Positions 44,666-53,069 of a stretch of 64,000 nucleotides of DNA are shown here, piece by piece. Below the pieces are notes generated by a model. It did not search any database. It was given only the letters and a program-made list of their open reading frames with translations, and was not told where the DNA came from. How positions within the stretch are numbered: the first letter of the stretch is position 1; each line of letters begins with the position of its first letter. The DNA is from Micromonospora avicenniae. GTDB taxonomy: Bacteria; Actinomycetota; Actinomycetes; Mycobacteriales; Micromonosporaceae. The position numbers and the translations under genes are program-made. The DNA is taken from assembly GCF_900156065.1 (NCBI RefSeq), contig NZ_FTNF01000001.1, positions 558,001-622,000 of the forward strand. Reading direction: 5' to 3'.

Positions 44666-47600
44666 ATGAGTCGCAATTCCACGCCGGGCTCCCCGGCCGG
44701 CCGTCCGGCCGCGCCGAGTGGTCACCGTGCGCGTTCATTTGACTACCCAGAGACCGATGAGCTGGACGAGAACACCCTCGATCCGGCACTGGCCACCACA
44801 CCCGGTCACGGCGGGGTGGGCGTCTTCCAGGCACCCCGCCCGGCGGCCCGAAGGGTTCCGCCGGCCGACCCGGTGACCCGACGGGCCACCCCGGCGGACC
44901 AGCCGCCGCGCCCGGCTCCAACGGCGACGGGCACGGAGAGCGCCGACATCGACTCCCCGTTCCTCGACCTCTTCGGCGCTCCCCGCCCCGGCACGGCCCG
45001 TCCGCTGACGCCGTCGCGACGCCCCGAGCGCGAGCACACCCCGATACCGCCGCAACCGGCTGCGATCGAGCCGGCGCCGACCCTTTCGGTCGCGCCGCCG
45101 GCGCCTCGGTCGCCCGGCGCGGGCCGGGAGCCCGGGCCGACCACGCAGCCGGCCCTCCCCCGGAGCGACCTTCCAGCCGGGGCCCCGCCGGAGCAGGGCA
45201 CCCGGTCGCGAGTGCCGCACCAGGCCGGCGATCGGCTGCCGGTTCGGCGCCCGGCGGCAGATCCGCAGCCGGCGGCCGAGCAGGTGCCGTTGGCACCACC
45301 CGTACCGCCGGCACCCCGGGCGGCGCCCACGCCCGAGCCCCGGCAGCCGCTGAAGCACCTCGCCGGGTCCGACGCGCCGACCTCGAACGGGCGTGAGGTC
45401 GCGCCGCCCCGACAGCGCTCGCCCGAACGGCGGGACAAGCCGACCAAGCCGGTCCGGGTGAAGGCCCCGAAGATCAAGTTCGGTGACCGCGACCCGTCGG
45501 TCGAGCTGGCGATCACCGAGATCGCAGGCCACCTCACCTTCACCCCGAACACCGTCACCGCCTGGTACTGGCTGCCCGAGGTCCGCTGGGCGTTCCGGCC
45601 GGACGCCGAGCGCGAGGCGCTGCTGGCCGCGATCGCCGAGCAGTACGCCGGCCTCGCCGGTTTCCGGCTGCACCTGCGCCGCACCACCCGGCCGTTCCCG
45701 GCCGACGAGTGGGCCCGGACCGTCGACACACACACCGTCGCCCCGCTGCCCGACGTGCCCGGCACGCCGAGTTGGGCCGACCATCTGGTCGCGGCGCAGC
45801 GTCACCTGATGTCGGTCAACCATGCCGAGGGGCAGACGTACCTCGGGGTGACCTTCGCCCGCCGCTCCCTCGGCGACTCCCTCAGCGAGCGGCTGCTGCG
45901 AACCTTCGGCCGGGGCGTCGCCGAGGGCGAACGCCGCCGGTTGGGCCGGACGGTCGAGCAGTTCGACGAGGTGCTCGGCGCCTTCGGCATGCGCGGGCGA
46001 CGGGTGACCGCACAGGAACTGGAGTGGCTGCTCTACCGCTCGGTGGCGCTCTGCATGTCGCCACCCGGGGCGCTCTCCCCGGTGACCAACGGGCGATGGG
46101 AACGCGGTGACCTGCTCGCGCTCACCGAGCAGATCGAGCGCTACCGCACGCCGTACGGCTCGACGGTGAAGCTGGTCAACCGGATGACGGGCGAGGAACG
46201 GCACGTCGCGGTGCTGGCCGTGGGGCGGATGGAGCCGCTCGAGATTCCCGAGCGGCACGAACCCTGGCTGCACTTCCACGAGCGGCTGCCCTGGCCGATG
46301 GAGATCTCGACGCGGGTGGACATCCTCGGCTCGGGTGACTCGTTCCGCAACCTCGAGCACCGGCTCCGCATGATCCGCTCGCAGCAGCTCGACTACGCCG
46401 AGCACGGCATCGACGCACCGCCCGAGCTGGAGCGACTGGCCAAGCGGGCCCTCGTGATCGGCGACGAGATGACCACCGGCCTGCCGGTCGACTCGGCCCG
46501 GGCACACGGCTGGCACCGCATCGCGGTCGGCGGCCGGACCCGGGAGGAGTGCCTGGAGCGGGCCCGCCGGCTCATCCAGCTCTACTCGCGCGAGCTACGC
46601 ATCTCGCTGCAGCATCCGAAGAACCAGGACTGGCTGGCCCGGGAGTTCATTCCCGGCGAGCCGATCGCCAACACCGGCTACGTACGCCGGATGCCGGTGT
46701 CCCTGCTCGCCGCCGCACTGCCGCAGGCCGCGTCCACCGTCGGCGACCGGCGCGGCGACCTGATCGGTCGTACCGCAGGCACCTGCCGGCGGCCGGTCTT
46801 CCTGGACCTGCACTACCCCATGGAGGTACGCGAGCGTTCCGGACTCGCCGTCTTCGTGGCCGAGCCGGGCGGCGGCAAGTCGACCCTGCTCGGTGCGCTC
46901 GGCTACCTCGCCGCCCGGCGGGGCGTCCAGGTGACGCTGCTCGACCCGTCCGGCCCGCTCGCCCGGCTCTGTGCCATGCCGGAGCTGGCCCCCTACTCCC
47001 GGGTGCTCAACCTGACCGGTTCCGAGCACGGCACTCTCGCCCCGTACGCGCTGATCCCGACACCACGGCGCAGCGAGTTCGGCACCGGCGCCGCCGGCGA
47101 CCGGGAGTACGAGATCGCGGTCTCCAACGCGCGGGCCGAGCGGCGGATGCTCGTCCAGGACATCTGCATGATGCTGGTGCCGCCGCAGGTCGCCCGGGAG
47201 GCGTCGACCGCCACGCTGTTCCGGCACGCCGTACGCCAGGTGCCCGCCGAGGAGACGTCCACCCTGGACGACGTCGTGACCACGCTCAGCCAACTCGACG
47301 ACGACACCGGCCGGGAACTCGCGAACCTCCTGCTGGACACCGCCGAGATGCCCCTGGCGATGCTCTTCTTCGGCCGCCCGCCTGAGGGGATGCTCGGTCC
47401 GGACGCCGCGCTCACGGTGATCACCATGGCCGGCCTCCGGCTGCCCGACCTCAAGATCGAGCGGGAGTACTGGTCGGCCGAGGAGGCGCTCGCCCTGCCG
47501 ATGCTGCACACCGCGCACCGGCTCGCCGTGCGCCGCTGCTACGGCGGGTCGATGTCGTCCCGGAAGCTCGTCGGTCTGGACGAGGCGCACTTCATGGAGG

Positions 47601-48037
47601 GGTGGCGCTCCGGCCGATCCTTCCTGGTACGGCTCGCCCGGGACTCCCGCAAGTGGAACCTGGCCGCACTCGTCGCCTCGCAGAACCCGCGCGACATCCT
47701 CGGCCTCGACGTGCAGAACCTCGTCTCGACCGTCTTCGTCGGCCGGATCGCCGAGGACAGCGAGATCGCCTCGGAGGCGCTCCGGCTGCTGCGGGTCCCC
47801 GTCGACGACGGATACGAGGCCACGTTGGCCTCGCTCTCCACCGCCGAAGCCACATCGGCCACCCGGCTGGGCTTCCGCGAGTTCGTCATGCGTGACGTCG
47901 ACGGCCGGGTGCAGAAGGTCCGGGTGGACGTCTCGTACGTCGACGGGCTGCTGGACCACCTCGACACCACGCCCGCCGCGGCCGCCGCAGCGGCCGGAGT
48001 ACTGCCGAGCATCCCCCTGCCGGATCTGGAGGCGTGA
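44666..48037 (+). CDS. VirB4-like T4SS ATPase with long Pro-rich N-terminal extension
   Basis: 1123 aa. Residues 1-270 are low-complexity, Pro/Arg/Ala-rich, probably disordered. Residues about 270-690 resemble the N-terminal half of VirB4/TraC proteins. Residues about 720-1100 form a RecA-like ATPase with Walker A AEPGGGKST (about 733-741) and Walker B LVGLDEAHF (about 968-976), both intact, and ASQNPRDILGLDVQNLVSTVFVG, typical of VirB4 motor proteins. ATG has GGTGAGG upstream. It would energise secretion or pilus assembly at the inner membrane face. Confidence 0.88.
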   Translation: MSRNSTPGSPAGRPAAPSGHRARSFDYPETDELDENTLDPALATTPGHGGVGVFQAPRPAARRVPPADPVTRRATPADQPPRPAPTATGTESADIDSPFLDLFGAPRPGTARPLTPSRRPEREHTPIPPQPAAIEPAPTLSVAPPAPRSPGAGREPGPTTQPALPRSDLPAGAPPEQGTRSRVPHQAGDRLPVRRPAADPQPAAEQVPLAPPVPPAPRAAPTPEPRQPLKHLAGSDAPTSNGREVAPPRQRSPERRDKPTKPVRVKAPKIKFGDRDPSVELAITEIAGHLTFTPNTVTAWYWLPEVRWAFRPDAEREALLAAIAEQYAGLAGFRLHLRRTTRPFPADEWARTVDTHTVAPLPDVPGTPSWADHLVAAQRHLMSVNHAEGQTYLGVTFARRSLGDSLSERLLRTFGRGVAEGERRRLGRTVEQFDEVLGAFGMRGRRVTAQELEWLLYRSVALCMSPPGALSPVTNGRWERGDLLALTEQIERYRTPYGSTVKLVNRMTGEERHVAVLAVGRMEPLEIPERHEPWLHFHERLPWPMEISTRVDILGSGDSFRNLEHRLRMIRSQQLDYAEHGIDAPPELERLAKRALVIGDEMTTGLPVDSARAHGWHRIAVGGRTREECLERARRLIQLYSRELRISLQHPKNQDWLAREFIPGEPIANTGYVRRMPVSLLAAALPQAASTVGDRRGDLIGRTAGTCRRPVFLDLHYPMEVRERSGLAVFVAEPGGGKSTLLGALGYLAARRGVQVTLLDPSGPLARLCAMPELAPYSRVLNLTGSEHGTLAPYALIPTPRRSEFGTGAAGDREYEIAVSNARAERRMLVQDICMMLVPPQVAREASTATLFRHAVRQVPAEETSTLDDVVTTLSQLDDDTGRELANLLLDTAEMPLAMLFFGRPPEGMLGPDAALTVITMAGLRLPDLKIEREYWSAEEALALPMLHTAHRLAVRRCYGGSMSSRKLVGLDEAHFMEGWRSGRSFLVRLARDSRKWNLAALVASQNPRDILGLDVQNLVSTVFVGRIAEDSEIASEALRLLRVPVDDGYEATLASLSTAEATSATRLGFREFVMRDVDGRVQKVRVDVSYVDGLLDHLDTTPAAAAAAAGVLPSIPLPDLEA

Positions 48038-48038
48038 C

Positions 48039-49976
48039 ATGGCGAGGGCCCGAGCACGGATCACAGCGTTCCTGCTCGCGCTCGGCCTGCTGGCCGGAGC
48101 CACGATCGCCTGGCCGTTGATCGGGGCGTCTCCGGCGGCCGCCGCCCCGGTGGCCGCGCAGGCGCAGGCCGACCTCTGCACCACCGAGGAATGGCAGGCC
48201 GACTTCCGCGCCTGCGTCAAGGAAATACAGAATTCCGCCGGGGCTCAGATCAATTGCTGGAAGTCGCCGACGCCCACCGCGCCCGATTCCGGGCTGGCCG
48301 GGTGGTTCGCCTCACGACCGGAATCATCGAAGCAGCCGGGCCCGAAGGGCTTCTACACCGACTACGGCTACGCCGGTTACAGCTACACGACGTACCGGGT
48401 CGACGACGGCTGCTTTACTACCGTGCTCCATCCGGACTACAAGTTCAGCAACACCGTCGCCAACGGCGAGTTCATGGTCGCGACGGCGATCGTGGGTGCC
48501 TCGAACGCCCTGCGCGAGCGGGCCTGGGATCCGCGGTCGATGTGGAGCTGGGCCGACCCGTTGGTGGAGCAGGCCACCAAGGCCATCTACCAGAAGGTGT
48601 TCAGCGTCTTCGGGATCGTCACACTCTGCGTGGTCGGGCTGTACCTGCTCTGGCGGTCGCGCCAGTCCGACATGAGCAACGCCATGACCACAGCGGGTTG
48701 GGCTCTGCTCGTGATGGTCGCGGTGACTGCACTGGCGGCCTGGCCGGTGAAGTCCGCCAACGTCGCCGACAGCACACTGATCACCACCCTCGGCGTGGTG
48801 CATGACGCCCTTGGTCCCGCTTCCAGAGACACGCCTCCGGCTGAATGCGTCGTACCGAACCCGGATGCATGTGTCGACAAGCGTCCCCCGGCGGTGCGGG
48901 CCAGCGACACCGCGACCGAGGCCATGCTCTACCGGAACTGGCTCCGCGGTGTTCTGGGCTCGGCCGACAGCGAGACTGCGAAGAAATACGGTCGGGCCCT
49001 TTATGATGCGAAGTCCCTTTCCTGGGATGAAGCGGAGAAACTTCGCGCTAACCCGACGACGCGTACCGCCACCATCGAAGCAAAACAGCGGCAGTGGGCC
49101 CAGGTGGCGGAGCAGATAAGACTCGAGGACCCCGAGGCGTTCGAGTACCTCCAGGGGGTCCGGGACATGGACCGGGTGGGGGCCGGCTTCATCGCGGTGC
49201 TCGCGTCGCTGCTCTTCGCCATGTTCGACCTGACGGCGTCGCTGCTGGTGCTGCTCGGCTTCCTGATCTTCCGGTGGGCGGTGATCGCTGCCCCGATCCT
49301 CGGCACGATCGGTCTGCTCAGGCCGGCCAGCGCCGGTCTGCGCCGGCTCGGGAATGCGGTGGTGGCCGCCGTCTTCAACATCGCCATCTTCGGCACCGGA
49401 GCCGCGGTCTACCTCTTCGCGGTGGATCTGATCATGAGCACGCCGAGCCTTCCCGGCTGGCTCCAGGTCGTGCTGGTCTGGCTCTGTGGCGTGGTCGGCT
49501 GGCTGCTGCTCCGCCCCTACCGCCGGATCACCCAACTCGGCGGGAAGGACAGCAGCGAGGCAGTCGGCTCGGCCGGCTCCTGGCACCGCCGCTTCTTCCG
49601 GGACATGCGCACCGCCGCCCGGCTCGACGTGGCCGAGCCCGGCGGCACCGCCGAACCCACCATGGGGCGCCGGAAGGCGGTCGTCGCGGAACAGACGCGG
49701 CTGCGGCCTGAGGCCCGGCACGAGGACCCGGTACACAGCGCGACGGACGGCACCGAACGGCAGCGCCCCGACGGCCGCGAACGGACCGAGGGCGCGCCGG
49801 CGGTCGAGGAGAGCCGCACTGCCCGTCGGGCCGCGCCGCGACCACGTCGCGGCCAGCCCGCCTGGACGGCGCCGGACCTGCCCGAGGAACGTCCCTCCTA
49901 CGCCGTCTACCGGCCCGGCTCCGCGGAGAGCACGCCCGACCGCCCCGCGCCCCGGATCCGTACCGAGGCCAGGTGA
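48039..49976 (+). CDS. VirB6/TrbL-like polytopic membrane protein
   Basis: 645 aa. ATG 48039 is 1 bp after the VirB4 stop with GGAGG in the overlap. N-terminal signal peptide (about 8-40, ending in an Ala-rich AxA region), an extracytoplasmic domain with paired cysteines (CTTEEW, FRACVKE, INCWKS, DGCFTT), then transmembrane segments at about 185-205, 222-240, 377-408, 424-450 and 460-480, and a hydrophilic Arg/Pro-rich cytoplasmic tail of about 150 residues. The plan matches VirB6-type channel proteins. The loop at about 48,960-49,110 uses many A/T-ending codons, unlike its neighbours. Confidence 0.78.
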   Translation: MARARARITAFLLALGLLAGATIAWPLIGASPAAAAPVAAQAQADLCTTEEWQADFRACVKEIQNSAGAQINCWKSPTPTAPDSGLAGWFASRPESSKQPGPKGFYTDYGYAGYSYTTYRVDDGCFTTVLHPDYKFSNTVANGEFMVATAIVGASNALRERAWDPRSMWSWADPLVEQATKAIYQKVFSVFGIVTLCVVGLYLLWRSRQSDMSNAMTTAGWALLVMVAVTALAAWPVKSANVADSTLITTLGVVHDALGPASRDTPPAECVVPNPDACVDKRPPAVRASDTATEAMLYRNWLRGVLGSADSETAKKYGRALYDAKSLSWDEAEKLRANPTTRTATIEAKQRQWAQVAEQIRLEDPEAFEYLQGVRDMDRVGAGFIAVLASLLFAMFDLTASLLVLLGFLIFRWAVIAAPILGTIGLLRPASAGLRRLGNAVVAAVFNIAIFGTGAAVYLFAVDLIMSTPSLPGWLQVVLVWLCGVVGWLLLRPYRRITQLGGKDSSEAVGSAGSWHRRFFRDMRTAARLDVAEPGGTAEPTMGRRKAVVAEQTRLRPEARHEDPVHSATDGTERQRPDGRERTEGAPAVEESRTARRAAPRPRRGQPAWTAPDLPEERPSYAVYRPGSAESTPDRPAPRIRTEAR

Positions 49977-49982
49977 GTGGCG

Positions 49983-50531
49983 ATGCGACGGGCGCTCGAA
50001 TTCCTGGTCACCCGGGTGCTGCGGTCCCGTATCGGGATCGCGCTCGCTCTCGCGGTGGTCGTGTTCGGCATCATCGGCGCGGCTCGACTCGTCTCGGGAC
50101 CCATCGATCCAACCCTCGGGCTCAGTAACCGGCCGACCGAACCGATCAGCACAGTCGACCCGCAGGCGGGCGACGACGGATTGATCGCCAGCGGGGAACC
50201 GCGCGATCCGGTCGCCCGGCCCGGCGAGCTGAAGCCGGAGCAGACCGCCGACCGCTTCGTGACGGCCTGGCTCGGAAAGCCGGGCATCACCGCCGAAGAG
50301 TGGCGCGAGGACCTTCGGCCCCTGTCGACACCCGCGCTCACCGAGAAGCTGGCCGGGGCGGTGCCGGACGAGGTACCGGCCGAGCAGGTGACCGACAGGG
50401 CGACCATACAGCCCCGGACCGAGACGTTCGTCGAGGCGTTGGTGCCGATGGACACCGGTCGGCTCCGGCTGGAACTGGTCGCACCGGACGGGCAATGGCT
50501 GGTCGACGCGGTGGACTGGGAGCAGGGATGA
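49983..50531 (+). CDS. VirB8/TcpC-like single-pass protein with NTF2-like domain
   Basis: 182 aa. One transmembrane helix (about 17-38), then an extracytoplasmic alpha+beta domain (about 75-182: ADRFVTAWLGKPGITAEEW ... PDGQWLVDAVDWEQG) with the NTF2-like pattern shared by VirB8 and TcpC. ATG 49983 chosen over GTG 49977 because AGGTGAG lies 5 nt upstream of the ATG. Its stop overlaps the start of the peptidase gene (ATGA). Confidence 0.78.
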   Translation: MRRALEFLVTRVLRSRIGIALALAVVVFGIIGAARLVSGPIDPTLGLSNRPTEPISTVDPQAGDDGLIASGEPRDPVARPGELKPEQTADRFVTAWLGKPGITAEEWREDLRPLSTPALTEKLAGAVPDEVPAEQVTDRATIQPRTETFVEALVPMDTGRLRLELVAPDGQWLVDAVDWEQG

Positions 50532-51697
50532 ACGACGGGAAGCCCCCTCGGCGTCGGCGACTGCCGCTCCGCGCGCTGGCCGGCGCGCTCACCGTGGCAC
50601 TGGCGCTCCTCTGCTGCACCGGCGGAACGGCCGCCTTCTTCCTCAGCGGACTCGGCGGAGACTCCGCGGAACAGATGACGCCGATGAGCGTCGAGTGCAC
50701 CGGCGACTTCCAGGTCGACGTGAGCGGGAAGATGCCGCGCCTGGCCGACTACGGCGACAGCCAGCTCCGCAACGCGGCCCGGATCATCGGGACCGGCCAG
50801 AAGATGAAGGTGCCGCCGCGCGGCTGGGTCATCGCGGTCGCGACCGCGATGCAGGAGTCCCGCCTGCGGAACCTGGCGAACCGGACCGTCGGGGAGTCGC
50901 AGGGCCTCCCCAACGAGGGTGTCGGCGCGGACCACGACTCGGTCGGTCTGTTCCAGCAGCGGGCCTCCTGGGGCACGGTGCGGCAGCGGATGACCCCGGA
51001 GTACGCCGCCAAGAAGTTCTACGAGGGGCTGCTCGACATTCCGGACTGGGAGCAGTTGCCGCTCACGGAGGCCGCGCAGCGGGTGCAGAGGAGCGCGTTC
51101 CCCGACGCGTACGCCAAGCACGAGGCGGTGGCCGCCCAGATCGTCGACGCGCTCGCCGGAGGGGCGGCCCGGACGGCGTTGGTGTCGGGCCAGGAGATCT
51201 GCGACGCGGCCTCCGGTAAGGAGGTCGCGGCCTCCGGCTGGACGGCCCCGATCGCGGGCGGCGTCGGCTCCGGGTTCCGGACCAGCCAACGACCCGGGCA
51301 CAACGGGGTCGACATCGGCGCGAGGAAGGGCACCCCCATCCACGCCGCCGCCTCCGGCCGGGTGCTGGTGTCGAAATGCGATCCCGACAACAGCGGCCGG
51401 GAGACCTGCGACGTCGACGGCTACCCCGGAAAGGGTGGCTGCGGATGGTTCGTCGACATCCTGCACTCCGGAGGCCTCATCACCCGCTACTGCCACATGG
51501 TGACCAGGCCGCATGTACACGAGGGGCAGCGCGTGTCCGCCGGTGAGGTCCTCGGCAAGGTCGGCAGCAGCGGAAACTCCTCCGGCCCGCACCTGCACTT
51601 CGAAGTCCACACGGAGGGCGACCGGAGCAGCCGGGGCGCGACCGACCCGGTGCCGTTCATGTGGTCGCGGGGCGCTCCCCTCACGGCGAAGAAGTGA
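50528..51697 (+). CDS. Fused lytic transglycosylase-like / M23 metallopeptidase (VirB1-type wall hydrolase)
   Basis: 389 aa. Signal anchor (about 15-40); an SLT/lysozyme-like domain (about 80-210) with a candidate catalytic Glu110 in ATAMQESRL and SVGLFQQRASWG downstream; then a LytM/M23 endopeptidase domain (about 240-375) with zinc ligands His258 and Asp262 (GHNGVDIG) and His355-x-His357 (GPHLHFEVH) intact. Cysteines around 284-322 suggest a disulfide-stabilised insertion. It would open peptidoglycan for the secretion apparatus. The ATGA overlap with the VirB8-like gene ties it to the operon. Confidence 0.9.
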   Translation: MNDGKPPRRRRLPLRALAGALTVALALLCCTGGTAAFFLSGLGGDSAEQMTPMSVECTGDFQVDVSGKMPRLADYGDSQLRNAARIIGTGQKMKVPPRGWVIAVATAMQESRLRNLANRTVGESQGLPNEGVGADHDSVGLFQQRASWGTVRQRMTPEYAAKKFYEGLLDIPDWEQLPLTEAAQRVQRSAFPDAYAKHEAVAAQIVDALAGGAARTALVSGQEICDAASGKEVAASGWTAPIAGGVGSGFRTSQRPGHNGVDIGARKGTPIHAAASGRVLVSKCDPDNSGRETCDVDGYPGKGGCGWFVDILHSGGLITRYCHMVTRPHVHEGQRVSAGEVLGKVGSSGNSSGPHLHFEVHTEGDRSSRGATDPVPFMWSRGAPLTAKK

Positions 51698-51710
51698 GAA
51701 CCTTCCCGGC

Positions 51711-52310
51711 ATGAACGAACCAGTGCCCGATCCGTTCGCGGACCGCCCGGACTGGGCACCACGCCCACCACGCCCGGTCGAGATCGTGCCGGCGACCGCC
51801 CGGGTCGGGCTACGCGGCCGGCGGGTGCAGGTCGGTCTGCCCGGGCTCGGCTGGCGCGGTGACCTCCGGGCGGACGACCGGGTGGTGCAGGGCAGCCGGA
51901 CGTACGTGCCGGTCATCCCGGAACACGAGTGGTACCGGGCCGAGACCGACCAGATCGAGGTCTTCGCGCCTCTGGTCCCGGTGGAACGGGTCTGGGTCGA
52001 GACCGTCGGTGCGCAGGCCGACGGCTCGACCGGGCGCGAACCCGGCCTCCGTCTCGTCTCGCTCGACGGCCCGAGTCACCGGACGCCCATCCCGGTCGTC
52101 GACGCGGATTCGGTGGCCGGTCGTCGCGTCGTCCACGTGGTGGACTCGACCGAGCACCGCGACCTGCGCGCGGTCACCGAGACGTACTCGGGTGCCGACG
52201 GGGACATCTGCGTACGGGTCGCGGCCGAGGCCGAGTGGTACCGCTGGGCCTGGCGCGGCCAGGCACCCACCACCCTGGAGGTACCGGTGCATTTGCTGTG
52301 GATCGAATGA
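51711..52310 (+). CDS. Unknown soluble protein at the end of the T4SS-like operon
   Basis: 199 aa, no signal peptide or transmembrane segment. Beta-rich, with repeated V-E/D-V-x-x-x-x pairs and several Trp/Tyr (HEWYRAETDQIEVFAPL, EAEWYRWAWRGQ), acidic. Starts 13 bp after the peptidase stop, so probably co-transcribed. No family recognised; could be a cytoplasmic accessory or effector. Ends 1 bp from the stop of the next, convergent gene. Confidence 0.68.
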   Translation: MNEPVPDPFADRPDWAPRPPRPVEIVPATARVGLRGRRVQVGLPGLGWRGDLRADDRVVQGSRTYVPVIPEHEWYRAETDQIEVFAPLVPVERVWVETVGAQADGSTGREPGLRLVSLDGPSHRTPIPVVDADSVAGRRVVHVVDSTEHRDLRAVTETYSGADGDICVRVAAEAEWYRWAWRGQAPTTLEVPVHLLWIE

Positions 52311-52311
52311 C

Positions 52312-52875
52312 TCAGCCAAGCGCGGTAGCGTCGCAAACGCGCCAGTCGTCGTGCAACTGCGTGCTCAACTGCCAGGATTGGCGGTCGCTCTGCGTAGTCC
52401 CGTCGACAACCGCGGAAATTGTCAAAACTACTTCGACCTGTGCCCGGTCATCCTGTCGCCGGACTTCGAGACTGCCCCAGCTCACGGCGATCGGCACCCC
52501 AAACTGCGCTTGACGCTCCGTCAACTCATCCCGCAACGCCCGGAGCTGTTCCGGGTGACCCGCCTGACAGATGAACTGGTCTGCGCGCACGTCGTTACGG
52601 TCGACGAGGAACGCGCGGAGGTAGTTGTCAACCACCACGTCGGGGGCGCTGCGGTCCGGGGCGGTGGCGCGGTCGTACAGCACGTAGCCGGTGACGGCCC
52701 CGCCGAGGCAGAGCAGTGCGAGCACACCCGCGACGACGGTGAGGACGGTGCGGACTCGACGGCGCGGACGCTCCGGGGCCGGGGCTGCCGGAGCCGGTGG
52801 CAGCTGCTCGGAGGGGGGCCGCTGCGCCGGTACGCGGGATACCTGGGAACCGGCGGGGGGCTGCACTGATTCCAC
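52312..52875 (-). CDS. Single-pass membrane protein with VirB8/NTF2-like exported domain
   Basis: 187 aa. Pro-rich cytoplasmic N-terminus, one transmembrane helix (about 42-66), then a roughly 115-residue extracytoplasmic domain with the strand-helix pattern of NTF2-like folds (VVVDNYLRAFLVDRNDVRA ... DDWRVCDA), including two cysteines likely to pair. It is a second VirB8-like candidate but on the opposite strand. GTG 52875 has TAGCCT six nt upstream (leaderless). Confidence 0.72.
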   Translation of the reverse strand: MESVQPPAGSQVSRVPAQRPPSEQLPPAPAAPAPERPRRRVRTVLTVVAGVLALLCLGGAVTGYVLYDRATAPDRSAPDVVVDNYLRAFLVDRNDVRADQFICQAGHPEQLRALRDELTERQAQFGVPIAVSWGSLEVRRQDDRAQVEVVLTISAVVDGTTQSDRQSWQLSTQLHDDWRVCDATALG

Positions 52876-52881
52876 GTCCTG

Positions 52882-52887
52882 AGGCTA
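52882..52887 (-). promoter_or_regulatory. -10 box TAGCCT of the 52312-52875 gene
   Basis: Minus-strand TAGCCT, 6-nt spacer to the GTG at 52875. Confidence 0.45.
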
Positions 52888-53069
52888 TCGGTCGGAGCCC
52901 GCATACCCAATGCCTCAATTTTCGGCGGATCGTGACGGACCGCTCGCCTTTGGTGAGATGACCGACGACACCCTCACACCGCCGCCCCACCTCCCAGGGA
53001 AGGGGCACCACCTGGGATACGGTCTCTGCTCGGGGAGGTTGCCAACCTCGATCAGAGGGGGTGGACGCG

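Noticed and set aside
44735..46516. 593-aa open frame opposite the VirB4-like gene
   Set aside because: Arises from GC skew in codon position three on the antisense strand; the VirB4-like frame has motifs and a ribosome site.
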